From positions 4,839,257 to 4,903,256 of the forward strand of contig NZ_CP051627.1 in assembly GCF_023208015.1 (NCBI RefSeq): a stretch of 64,000 nt of DNA, in the 5' to 3' direction. The stretch's first letter is position 1; each line of letters begins with the position of its first letter. The DNA is from Thermobifida alba (GTDB lineage: Bacteria; Actinomycetota; Actinomycetes; Streptosporangiales; Streptosporangiaceae). Shown in pieces: positions 27,711 through 36,012 of this stretch. Below the pieces are notes generated by a model. It saw nothing but the letters and a program-made list of their open reading frames with translations. It was not told the DNA's origin and made no database searches. The translations under genes and the position numbers were made by a program.

Positions 27711-28232
27711 ATGGAAGCCCCGAAATTCCACTTGGAACGCGGTCTGCTCAGCGGAGCGCACACCGACCGCCGACCCGGGCGCACCTGCGCCGTCGAACAC
27801 TCGGTCCGGCTCGCCGCCCCGCCCGAAGAAGTGTTCGACTTCTGCCTGAGCGAGACCGGGTTCACCTCGATCATGCCCTACCGGGTCCGCGTGCTCGGCC
27901 AGTCGGCGAAGGACCTCGCCCCCGGGGAATCGGTCGCCTTCTCCATCTACCTGGCCAAAGTGCTGCCGATCCGGTGGGTGGCCTACCTCGACGAGGTCAA
28001 CCGTCCGCAGCAGTTCGTCGACCTGCAGACCAGAGGCATCTTCCGCTACTTCCGGCACACCCACTCGTGCCGCCCGGACCGGGAAGGCACCCACTACACC
28101 GACCACGTCGAGTACGCCACCCGCCTCGGCCCCCTCCTGGACCGGACCCTGATCAAAGCAGAACTGAACCGCATGTTCCGCCACCGCCACCGCCGGATGG
28201 CAGAACTGCTCGGAGAACGCCAGAGCCCATGA
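27711..28232 (+). CDS. SRPBCC (START-like) small protein
   Basis: A 173-residue protein with an SRPBCC/polyketide-cyclase-like pattern: VEHSVRLAAPPEEVFDF at the first strand and helix, then alternating strands and a long C-terminal helix rich in Arg. Such proteins form a deep hydrophobic cavity for lipids or polyketides and can act as cyclases, chaperones or carriers. No catalytic residue can be named. The stop overlaps the next start (ATGA), giving coupling with the GNAT-like gene. It sits between exporter and tailoring genes, so binding a cluster intermediate is a reasonable guess, not a demonstrated role. Confidence 0.65.
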   Translation: MEAPKFHLERGLLSGAHTDRRPGRTCAVEHSVRLAAPPEEVFDFCLSETGFTSIMPYRVRVLGQSAKDLAPGESVAFSIYLAKVLPIRWVAYLDEVNRPQQFVDLQTRGIFRYFRHTHSCRPDREGTHYTDHVEYATRLGPLLDRTLIKAELNRMFRHRHRRMAELLGERQSP

Positions 28233-29368
28233 GCCAGAGAACCGTGGTCCCCGTCGGGACGGACCGCACCCTGGTCCGAGCATGGGTGTCGGTACCCCGC
28301 CGCAGCCGGGCTGGCGACCCCACATGGGTCCCCCCGCTGAAGTCGGATGCCAGGGCAGCCCTCGACCGGTCCGCCAACCCTCTCTACCGGCACGCCGCGA
28401 TCGAACACTTCGTCCTCCTGGAAGGGCGGAAACCCGTCGGACGCGTCGCCGCGACGGTGTACCCCGCCTACAACAGGAAGTTCGGAGGACACACCGGCTT
28501 CTTCGGATTCCTTGACACCCCCGAAGGAGACGGCGAAGCAGCCCGGCTCCTGCTGTCCCACGCGGAGCAGTGGCTCGCCGAGCAGGGCATGACCCGGATT
28601 CTCGGCCCCTACAACTACTACAGCGGCCAGGAGATGGGCCTGCTCGTCGAAGGGTTCGACGGGCCCCCGGCAGCGTTCCAGCCCGGTGGCCGCCCCAGCG
28701 ACCGGGAACTGGTGGAGAAGGCCGGATACCGGTACGCGTTCGGGATGAACACCTACTGCCTGGAAGCCGGGCACCTCCGCCGTCTGGCTCCCGCGGTCAT
28801 CGGCGCCGGGCAGCGAGCCGCCGAGCAGCTGGGAGTGACTGTGCGGCGGATGGACCGGGCCGCCCTGGACGCGGAACTGGAACTGGTCCGGAACCTGTTC
28901 AACCGGTCCTTCCACGACAACTCCGAGATCGTGCCGTACCCGCAGGACGTGTTCGCGGGCATCGTGGGGCAACTCAAACCCTTCCTCGACGAGCGCCTCG
29001 TCAGCTTCATCGAATGGGAGGGCCGCACGGTGGGATTCGTCCTGTCCCTCCCCGACCTCAACGAGCTGCTCCTGCGGCTCAACGGCTCCCTGCGCCCCTG
29101 GGACCTGCTCCGCATCCGCTCCCTGGTACGCAGGACCAGGGGAATGGTGGTGCTCCTGGCCGGGGTGCTGCCAGAGGTGCCCATGGGAATCTCCCCCGTC
29201 CTCTTCGGACAGATCCTCCAGGGGGCGGTCGACGGGGGCTACGAACGCGTCCACACGACCTGGGTCCACGACTCCAACCGGACGATGAACCGGCTCATCC
29301 AGCACACCGCCGGGCTCCGGCCCCACCGCCGGTACGCCATGTTCGAAAAGGAATTGGCGGCACCATGA
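28229..29368 (+). CDS. GNAT-fold N-acyltransferase-like protein
   Basis: A 379-residue protein that resembles double-domain GNAT-like proteins of the YghO type. The N-terminal half contains GFFGFLDTPEG and GPYNYYSGQEMGLL; the C-terminal half has a GNAT-like strand-helix pattern ending HTTWVHDSNRTMNRLIQ. Acyl-CoA is the usual donor in the superfamily. Start ATG 28229 overlaps the SRPBCC stop, and the stop overlaps the SDR start (ATGA). In a cluster that includes an aminotransferase, N-acylation of the amine is a tempting role, but the acceptor cannot be read from the sequence. It could also be an uncharacterised lipid-handling protein. Confidence 0.6.
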   Translation: MSQRTVVPVGTDRTLVRAWVSVPRRSRAGDPTWVPPLKSDARAALDRSANPLYRHAAIEHFVLLEGRKPVGRVAATVYPAYNRKFGGHTGFFGFLDTPEGDGEAARLLLSHAEQWLAEQGMTRILGPYNYYSGQEMGLLVEGFDGPPAAFQPGGRPSDRELVEKAGYRYAFGMNTYCLEAGHLRRLAPAVIGAGQRAAEQLGVTVRRMDRAALDAELELVRNLFNRSFHDNSEIVPYPQDVFAGIVGQLKPFLDERLVSFIEWEGRTVGFVLSLPDLNELLLRLNGSLRPWDLLRIRSLVRRTRGMVVLLAGVLPEVPMGISPVLFGQILQGAVDGGYERVHTTWVHDSNRTMNRLIQHTAGLRPHRRYAMFEKELAAP

Positions 29369-30357
29369 TCCTGGTGACAGGAGCGTTCGGCTGCCTCGGC
29401 TCGACCATGGTCCGCGCCCTGGTGGAACGGGGGGAGCGGGTGGTCGCCCTGGCCCGCCCCGGAGAGTCCCCGGGGACCCTGTCCGACCTGGCCGACCACT
29501 TCGAGACCCGCACCGCCGACGTCCGCGACCCCGAGGCCGTGGCCAGGGCCATGCGCGGGATCGAGGGGGTCTTCCACCTGGCCGGCGTCGCCACGCTGAC
29601 CACCGCGGCAGCCCGGGCCATGTACGAGGTCAACGTGCTTGGCACCGCCAACGTCATGCGGGAGGCACGCAGAGCCGGGGCCCGGGTCGTCCACACCTCG
29701 TCGGTCTCCGCGATCGGCCTGCCACCGTCGGAGCAGCCCGCCGACGAGGACTTCCCGTTCAACGGCCACCTTTTCCGCCACCCCTACCCGAGGACCAAGC
29801 ACGCCGGGGAGCAGCGCGTCCTGGACGAGGTGCGCCGCGGACTCGACGCGGTCATCCTCAACCCCGGCGCCGTGATGGCCCCGGGAGGGGACGGGCGCAG
29901 CGCCTGGCCCGCTTTCGTGGGTGCGGTCTGCCGTGGAAAACTCCCCTTCGCCCCTCCCGGAGGGTTTTCCATGGTCGCCGCAGAAGAATTCGTCACCGCC
30001 CAGATCCGGGCCTTCGAAAAGGGAACGGTCGGGGAAAGGTACATTGTCGCCACCCAGAACATGACGTTTCTGGAACTGATCTCGTCCATCGCCGGAGCTG
30101 CCGGGGTCCGCCCCCCTCGCAGAACGGTCCCTCCCCGGGTCCTCGCCGCGGCCGCCTACGCCTCCCTACCGTTCATCCTCCTCGTCAAAGACCCGGAACG
30201 CAGGCCCCTGGTGTCCCCGGAGAACCTCGTCTACCTGAACCGAAACCTCTATTACGACTCCAGGAAGTCTCGGGAACACCTCGGCGTCGCACCGGGATCG
30301 ATGGAGGAGTCGATCCGGTCGGTGGTCTCCTGGGGGAGGCGCCACGGGATCTTCTGA
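29365..30357 (+). CDS. Extended SDR (NAD(P)-dependent epimerase/reductase)
   Basis: A 330-residue extended short-chain dehydrogenase. The N-terminal dinucleotide motif is TGAFGCLGS (residues 5-13), with HLAGVA near 72, SSVSAIG near 112 for the catalytic serine and YPRTK near 141-145 for the Tyr-Lys pair. The layout resembles dihydroflavonol-reductase/3-beta-hydroxysteroid-type enzymes, which reduce a ketone or oxidise an alcohol. It is translationally coupled to the GNAT-like gene. In this cluster it could reduce the keto group left by the second synthase, which lacks a KR. The true substrate cannot be told from sequence. Confidence 0.75.
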   Translation: MILVTGAFGCLGSTMVRALVERGERVVALARPGESPGTLSDLADHFETRTADVRDPEAVARAMRGIEGVFHLAGVATLTTAAARAMYEVNVLGTANVMREARRAGARVVHTSSVSAIGLPPSEQPADEDFPFNGHLFRHPYPRTKHAGEQRVLDEVRRGLDAVILNPGAVMAPGGDGRSAWPAFVGAVCRGKLPFAPPGGFSMVAAEEFVTAQIRAFEKGTVGERYIVATQNMTFLELISSIAGAAGVRPPRRTVPPRVLAAAAYASLPFILLVKDPERRPLVSPENLVYLNRNLYYDSRKSREHLGVAPGSMEESIRSVVSWGRRHGIF

Positions 30358-30434
30358 TCCACCCAGAAAACCCAGAAAAACTCCACCTCCCTGTTCTGTC
30401 CCCGGTCACCCCTGTGCCTTTTCAAGGGAAATTC

Positions 30435-30722
30435 ATGCCACAGCCAATGACGGAAATCTCGTTCAACGAAGTCCAGAAAGCCATTCGAGAAAAGATCGCC
30501 GGAATCCTGGAGAAAAACGAGGAGGACCTCGACGTGGAAGCCTCGTTCTCCGATCTGGGGCTCTCCTCGGTGAAAGCGGTCGAAGTCGTCGCGGACCTGG
30601 AGGACTCCTACGACCTGGTCCTGCCCCCGACCCTCTTCTACGACCACCCGAACATCTCCTCAGCCGCCGGGTTCATCGCCCGCTGCCTGGCGGACAGGAC
30701 CGAGCACGGAGGCGCCCCGTGA
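30435..30722 (+). CDS. Free-standing acyl carrier protein
   Basis: A 95-residue acyl carrier protein. The phosphopantetheine site is DLGLSSVKAV with Ser45. Acidic helices surround it and FYDHPNISSAAGF marks the usual C-terminal helix. Start ATG 30435 was chosen for the AAGGGA ribosome-binding site just upstream. An earlier in-frame ATG-like start lacks one. The stop overlaps the following PKS start by 4 bp. Carriers placed before a synthase and paired with a fatty-acyl-AMP ligase typically receive the activated fatty-acid starter, and the FAAL at 44561 is the obvious partner. Confidence 0.88.
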   Translation: MPQPMTEISFNEVQKAIREKIAGILEKNEEDLDVEASFSDLGLSSVKAVEVVADLEDSYDLVLPPTLFYDHPNISSAAGFIARCLADRTEHGGAP

Positions 30723-33700
30723 CCGCCGAAGGGTACGCCGTCATCGGCATGGCCTGCCGCTTCCCCAAAGCCCCGGACCTCGACAGCTTCTGGCGGCTGA
30801 TGGAGGAAAGGGGAGACGGGATCAGCGAGGTCCCCCCGGAACGCCTCGGCGTCTCCGCCGCCGACGCGGGAACCCGGTGGGCTGGACTGGTCGACGGACT
30901 CGACCGGTTCGACCCCGACTTCTTCGGCATCCCCGCCGTCGAGGCACGCCACATGGACCCCCAGCAGAGAATGCTCCTGGAGGTCGCCTACGAGGCACTG
31001 CAGCACGCCGGAATCCCCGCCGCGTCGCTGCGGGGCTCCCGCACCGGCGTCTTCGCCGGCGCCGCGAGCTTCGACCACGGCGCCAACACCGTCGTCCCCG
31101 GAACGGAAGCCAACCCCTACAAGACCACCGGGTCCGCCCTGGGCATCATCGCCAACCGGCTCTCCTACGTCCTGGACCTGCGCGGCCCCAGCCTCACCAT
31201 CGACACGGCGTGCTCCTCGGCGCTGGTCGCCCTGGCCGCCGGGATCGAGTCGCTGCGCTCCGGGCAGAGCGACCTGGCCGTGGTCGGCGGCGTGAACGTG
31301 CTCCTCAACCCCGCCATGACCGCGAGCTTCGCCGCGGGCAACTTCATGGCCTCCGACGGGCGCTGCAAACCCTTCGACCACCGGGCCGACGGCTACGTCC
31401 GCAGCGAGGGCGCAGGCGTCGTCGTGGTCAAACGGCTGGCCGACGCCCTCGCCGACCACGACCGCGTGCACGCCGTCGTCCGCGGCGTCGGAGTGAACCA
31501 GGACGGCCGCTCCAACGGGATCTTCGCCCCGAACCGGTACAGCCAGGAAGAACTGCTGCGCCGTGTGTACGCCGAAGCCGGAATCGCCCCCGAGACGGTC
31601 GACTACGTCGAAGCCCACGGAACCGGAACCGCCCTGGGGGACCCCATCGAGGTGTCGGCCCTCGCCGAAGTCCTCGCCCAGGGCCGCACCCCCGGAGGGG
31701 AGCTGCGGATCGGCTCGGTCAAATCCAACATCGGCCACCTCGAAGCGGGGGCGGGGATCGCAGGACTGATCAAGGTCGTGCTGTCGCTGACCCACCGCCG
31801 CCTGCCCCCCGTCCTGCACTTCGAGAAACCCAACCCGTATCTGCGCCTGGATCGGATCGCCGTCACCGTGCAGGACACCGGGGAAGCATGGCCCGAACCG
31901 CAGGGCCGGCCGCGCCGCGCCGGGGTGAGCTCCTTCGGATTCGGAGGGACCAACGCCCACGCCGTCCTGGAGGAGTGGGTCCCCCCGGCATCCGCCACCG
32001 GCCCCGAACCCGCAGGCGCCGAGCCCCGCCCCCACCTGCTCCCCGTCTCGGCCCCCACACCCGAACTCCTCCGGCAGACCGCCCGCAGGTGGGCGGACTT
32101 TCTCGCCGGCGCGGAACAGACCACCCCCCTGGAGAACATCGCGGCAACCGCGGCCCACCGCAGGGACCACCACCGGACCCGGGCCGCGATCGTCGCCGAC
32201 ACCACCGAGCAGGCGGTCCAGGCGCTGACCGCGCTCAGCCGCGGCGCCCCGCACCCCCGCCTCGTCGGACCGCCCGAGACCGGGCCGGGCCGCAAACCCC
32301 AGGTCGTCTACCTCTTCCCCGGAAACGCCACCCTGCGGGAAGGGATGGAGGAGCGGCTGGCCGCGGCCTCACCCGTGTTCCGCAGGGCCTGGGACGAGGC
32401 CCGCGCCGCTCTCGCCGCGGCCGGCGGGGCCGAACAGGAACCCGGCAGCGCCGCGGCCCGCCAAAGCACCGACACGGACCAAGGCCGGCTGTTCGCCGTG
32501 CAGGTGGCCCTGGCACGGATGTGGCAGGACTGGGGGATACCGCCGTCCGGGGTTGTCGGACACGGCGTGGGAGAGGTCGCCGCCGCGCACGTCGCGGGCG
32601 CCCTCACCCTGGCCGACGCCGCCCGTGTCGCCACCGCACTCGGGACCCTCGCGCACAGGCTCGGCGACCGCGGGGCGGTGCTCGTCACCGACCTGGACCC
32701 CGAGAAGGTGCGCCTGGCTGCCGCGGAGTACGGCGGTCGACTGGGAGTCACCGCCTACGACACGCCCCGCTCCACCACCGTGACCGGAGAAGCAGCCGCG
32801 GTGCGCGCGCTCGCAGAACGGATCCGCGCCCTCGGAGGAGAAGCCGAAACCGTGCCGGCCCCGGCCGTCCACGGCCCCCTAGCCGCACCGCTGCTGTCCG
32901 GATTCATCGCACAGATCGGCCAGATCACCCCCACCGAAGGGAGCGTCCTCCTCTTCTCCACCGTCACCACGCATGCCGTGGCCGGCACAGAACTCACCCC
33001 CCAGTACTGGGCGCGCACCCTCAAGGAGCCGGCCCGGCTGGCAGAAACAGTCCGCCGCCTCACCACAGGAACACCCACCCTCGCCCTGGAAGTCTCCCCC
33101 CACCCCCACCTGGTCGGCGCCGTCACCGACGTCCTCACCACCGGGACCGGCGCGGAACACCCTGCACCCCCCGCCTCCGGACACCGCGGAGAAGACGAGC
33201 ACACGGCAGTGCTGCGCGCCCTGGCCACGCTCTACACAGCCGGAGCCGACCCGCGGTGGCCGGTCACCCGGGAACTCCCGCCCGTGCCGCTGCCCGCGCA
33301 CGGGTGGCGGCACCGGCAGATCCCCCTCGCCCCGGCACGGGGCACCGCCCCCGGCACCCCGGCACCCGCCCCCCTGCTCGGTGCCGCCACCCCCTACCTT
33401 CCCGAGCCCGGGACCACGCTGCACCCCCTCGGATGCCTCCACCGCGAAGCCCCCTACCTCGCCGACCACAGCGTCGACGGACGCCCCGTGGTCCCCGGCG
33501 CGGTGTGGATCTCCGCCGCCGCGGAAGCAGCCGCCCGCTCGGCACAAGGCCCCGTCGAACTCCTCGACCTCGACATCACCGAACTCACCGGACTGCCGGA
33601 ACGGGAGGACCAGCGGCCGCAACTGGTTCTCCGCGGCCCCGGCAGCGACGGCACGGGCGAAGTGCTGTCCGCCGACGGAAACACCCCGCGCCGCCACCTC

Positions 33701-36007
33701 CGCTACCGCTACCGGACGGAAAGCCGCTTCGACCCGGTGCACGTGCCCGAGCCCCCGCCCGCGGACGCCGACGTCCTCGACGGCGCGGAACTGTACCGGA
33801 GGCTCGCCCAGCGGGGCCTCGACTACGGCCCCGCCTTCCGAGGCGTGCTCCAGGTCAGGAGCGGCGGCGGACTCGCCTCGGGGACACTCCGCGAACCCCG
33901 GGCCGGAGACCACGCCGACGCCCTGCTCCCGCCCGCAGTACTGGACTCGTGCTTCCACATCCTGGAAGCGCTCGTCGGTGACCTTCCCGGTCTCGCCGTC
34001 CCCGTCGGCCTGACCCGCATGCTGCTCCGCGGCGGCAAGGCGGCGCGGATCGCCGAATGCCGGGTGCGGCTGCGCAGCAGACAGGAGACCGCGGTGACCG
34101 CCGACCTGGTGCTGCTGGACCCGGACGGCGCACCGGTGGCGGCCTTTGAAGGACTGTCCGCCAGGTTCGTCCACCGCGCGGACCGCACCGCCGCCCAGGC
34201 CCGGCACCTCGCCTGGCAGCCGTTCGCCACTGCCACGGCGCAGGACCGGACCGTGCAGGTGGTGCTCGCCGAAGGCGAAGACCCGGACAGCGGGGAGAAG
34301 CTGGCCGCGGAACTGGTCCGGGCCGCCGCAGGACGGCTGACCGCCGCCCACGGCCCCAGCCCCCACACCGCCACCCCTGCCGGACCCCAAACCGACGTGT
34401 TCGTCTGCCCCCTCCCCGGACCGGACGCAGACCCGGCCGACTCCGCCCACCGGGCGGCCGGTGCCGCACTGAGCTTCCTCCACACCCACCTCAAGGAGAC
34501 CGCGTCGGGGGCCGACCGGAGGGCCGTGGTCCTCGCCCTTGCCCCCGCCGACCGGCCCAGCGCCCGGATCGCCGCGGCCGCGGTCGCAGGAGCTGTCCGC
34601 ACCGCCATCAACGAACACCCCAGGGGAAACATCCACCTGGTGGAAGCGGAGGCGTCCAGCCCTGTGGAAGCCGCTGCCGCCCTCGCGAGCCTGCTGTGTG
34701 CCGCGAATCCGCCCCGCCAAGCGAGGATCCGCGGCGGCACCGTCGAGACACCCCGCCTGGTGGACGCGGCCCTGCCGCCCCCCGACCGGGGGAGCACCCC
34801 CATCCGCGCGGACCGCGCCTACCTGGTGACCGGCGGGCTCGGCTCCCTGGGACTCGCCGTCGCCCGGTGGCTGGTGGCGCAGAAGGCGGGGGCCGTCATC
34901 CTGGCCGGCCGCCGCAGGCCGTCCGGCTCCACCGCCGAAGTGCTGCGGGAACTGGGCGCGGCAGCAACGCAGGTCCACACCGTCCAGGTCGACGCCGCCC
35001 AAGCCGAAGCAGTCTCCGCCCTGCTGGGGCGGATCGGCCCGGAAAGCGACGGCCAGGTGACTCCGCTGCCGCTCGGCGGAGTGTTCCACTGCGCAGGAGT
35101 GCTCGCCGACGCGGTGTTCACCGAAACCACCGGCGAGCACCTCGCCACGGCCCTCTCCGGCAAGGTCGCCGGGGCGTGGAACCTCCACACGGCCACCGCA
35201 GGCCACCCACTCGACCTGTTCGTCCTCTTCTCCTCCCTGGCCGGAGTCGTCGGATCACCCGGACAGACCGCCTACGCCGCAGCCAACGCCGCCCTGGACG
35301 CGGTTGCGCGGGTACGCGCCGAACTCGGCCTGCCCGCCCAGAGCATCGCCTGGGGGCCGTGGACCATCGGCCTGGCCGGAGACCACCGCTCCCGCCTGCA
35401 AGCCGCAGGCCTGCACCTGTGGACACCGCAGGACGGCATGGACTTCCTCACCCGCGCCTTCCGGCACGCATCCCCCAGCCTGGTCGCCGCGCACGTCACC
35501 GAACACGCCGCGGCAGCCATCGGCCCCGTCGCCGCCGAACTGGCCGCGGCCCCGGGAACCCGGAGCCCGGGACCGTCCGAGAGCCGCCTCCGGGAAGAAC
35601 TGCAGCGCCTCCCGAACCGCGAACGGCGGCTGCGGCGCATCCAAGAGGAAGTGCGCAGGCTCGCCGGGGAAGCACTGGGCACCGGGGCCGGAGACGTCCC
35701 CCTCCACGACTCCTTCCAGGACCTGGGCCTGGACTCGCTGCTCGCCGTCAACCTGCGTAACACCCTGGAAGAAGTGTTCCGACTGCGGCTGCCCACCGCG
35801 CTGCTCTGGTCCCGCCCCACGGTGGCCGACCTCGCCGAAGAGCTGCTCGACCGCATCCAGGGCCGCACGGACCCGCCGACGGCCGGAGTCCCCCGGACCG
35901 CTCCCGCCGCCCGCCCCGCGCCCGCCGGTGAACCGGACCCCTTCGCCCTCACCGACGAGGAGCTCATCAGCGAACTCAGCCGCCACCTCGCAGAGAAGGA
36001 GAGTTGA
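30719..36007 (+). CDS. Modular type I polyketide synthase KS-AT(degenerate)-DH-KR-ACP
   Basis: A 1762-residue synthase. KS: DTACSS with Cys165, EAHGTGT near 300 and NIGHLEAG. AT: the GHSxGE active site reads GHGVGE, with Gly616 in place of the nucleophilic serine, and the usual N-terminal GQGSQ motif is replaced by PGNATLREGM, so this AT should be inactive. DH: HSVDGRPVVP with His917 and a later DSCFH, both intact. KR: TGGLGSLG near 1372, FSSLAG, and Tyr1519 in GQTAYAAANAALD, intact. The VLAD motif suggests a B-type ketoreductase. ACP: LGLDSLLAV with Ser1673. There is no ER or TE. A full module that leaves a trans-enoyl chain is expected, with malonyl probably supplied by the neighbouring AT. 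The stop is followed closely by the second synthase. Confidence 0.92.
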   Translation: MTAEGYAVIGMACRFPKAPDLDSFWRLMEERGDGISEVPPERLGVSAADAGTRWAGLVDGLDRFDPDFFGIPAVEARHMDPQQRMLLEVAYEALQHAGIPAASLRGSRTGVFAGAASFDHGANTVVPGTEANPYKTTGSALGIIANRLSYVLDLRGPSLTIDTACSSALVALAAGIESLRSGQSDLAVVGGVNVLLNPAMTASFAAGNFMASDGRCKPFDHRADGYVRSEGAGVVVVKRLADALADHDRVHAVVRGVGVNQDGRSNGIFAPNRYSQEELLRRVYAEAGIAPETVDYVEAHGTGTALGDPIEVSALAEVLAQGRTPGGELRIGSVKSNIGHLEAGAGIAGLIKVVLSLTHRRLPPVLHFEKPNPYLRLDRIAVTVQDTGEAWPEPQGRPRRAGVSSFGFGGTNAHAVLEEWVPPASATGPEPAGAEPRPHLLPVSAPTPELLRQTARRWADFLAGAEQTTPLENIAATAAHRRDHHRTRAAIVADTTEQAVQALTALSRGAPHPRLVGPPETGPGRKPQVVYLFPGNATLREGMEERLAAASPVFRRAWDEARAALAAAGGAEQEPGSAAARQSTDTDQGRLFAVQVALARMWQDWGIPPSGVVGHGVGEVAAAHVAGALTLADAARVATALGTLAHRLGDRGAVLVTDLDPEKVRLAAAEYGGRLGVTAYDTPRSTTVTGEAAAVRALAERIRALGGEAETVPAPAVHGPLAAPLLSGFIAQIGQITPTEGSVLLFSTVTTHAVAGTELTPQYWARTLKEPARLAETVRRLTTGTPTLALEVSPHPHLVGAVTDVLTTGTGAEHPAPPASGHRGEDEHTAVLRALATLYTAGADPRWPVTRELPPVPLPAHGWRHRQIPLAPARGTAPGTPAPAPLLGAATPYLPEPGTTLHPLGCLHREAPYLADHSVDGRPVVPGAVWISAAAEAAARSAQGPVELLDLDITELTGLPEREDQRPQLVLRGPGSDGTGEVLSADGNTPRRHLRYRYRTESRFDPVHVPEPPPADADVLDGAELYRRLAQRGLDYGPAFRGVLQVRSGGGLASGTLREPRAGDHADALLPPAVLDSCFHILEALVGDLPGLAVPVGLTRMLLRGGKAARIAECRVRLRSRQETAVTADLVLLDPDGAPVAAFEGLSARFVHRADRTAAQARHLAWQPFATATAQDRTVQVVLAEGEDPDSGEKLAAELVRAAAGRLTAAHGPSPHTATPAGPQTDVFVCPLPGPDADPADSAHRAAGAALSFLHTHLKETASGADRRAVVLALAPADRPSARIAAAAVAGAVRTAINEHPRGNIHLVEAEASSPVEAAAALASLLCAANPPRQARIRGGTVETPRLVDAALPPPDRGSTPIRADRAYLVTGGLGSLGLAVARWLVAQKAGAVILAGRRRPSGSTAEVLRELGAAATQVHTVQVDAAQAEAVSALLGRIGPESDGQVTPLPLGGVFHCAGVLADAVFTETTGEHLATALSGKVAGAWNLHTATAGHPLDLFVLFSSLAGVVGSPGQTAYAAANAALDAVARVRAELGLPAQSIAWGPWTIGLAGDHRSRLQAAGLHLWTPQDGMDFLTRAFRHASPSLVAAHVTEHAAAAIGPVAAELAAAPGTRSPGPSESRLREELQRLPNRERRLRRIQEEVRRLAGEALGTGAGDVPLHDSFQDLGLDSLLAVNLRNTLEEVFRLRLPTALLWSRPTVADLAEELLDRIQGRTDPPTAGVPRTAPAARPAPAGEPDPFALTDEELISELSRHLAEKES

Positions 36008-36012
36008 TCGGC

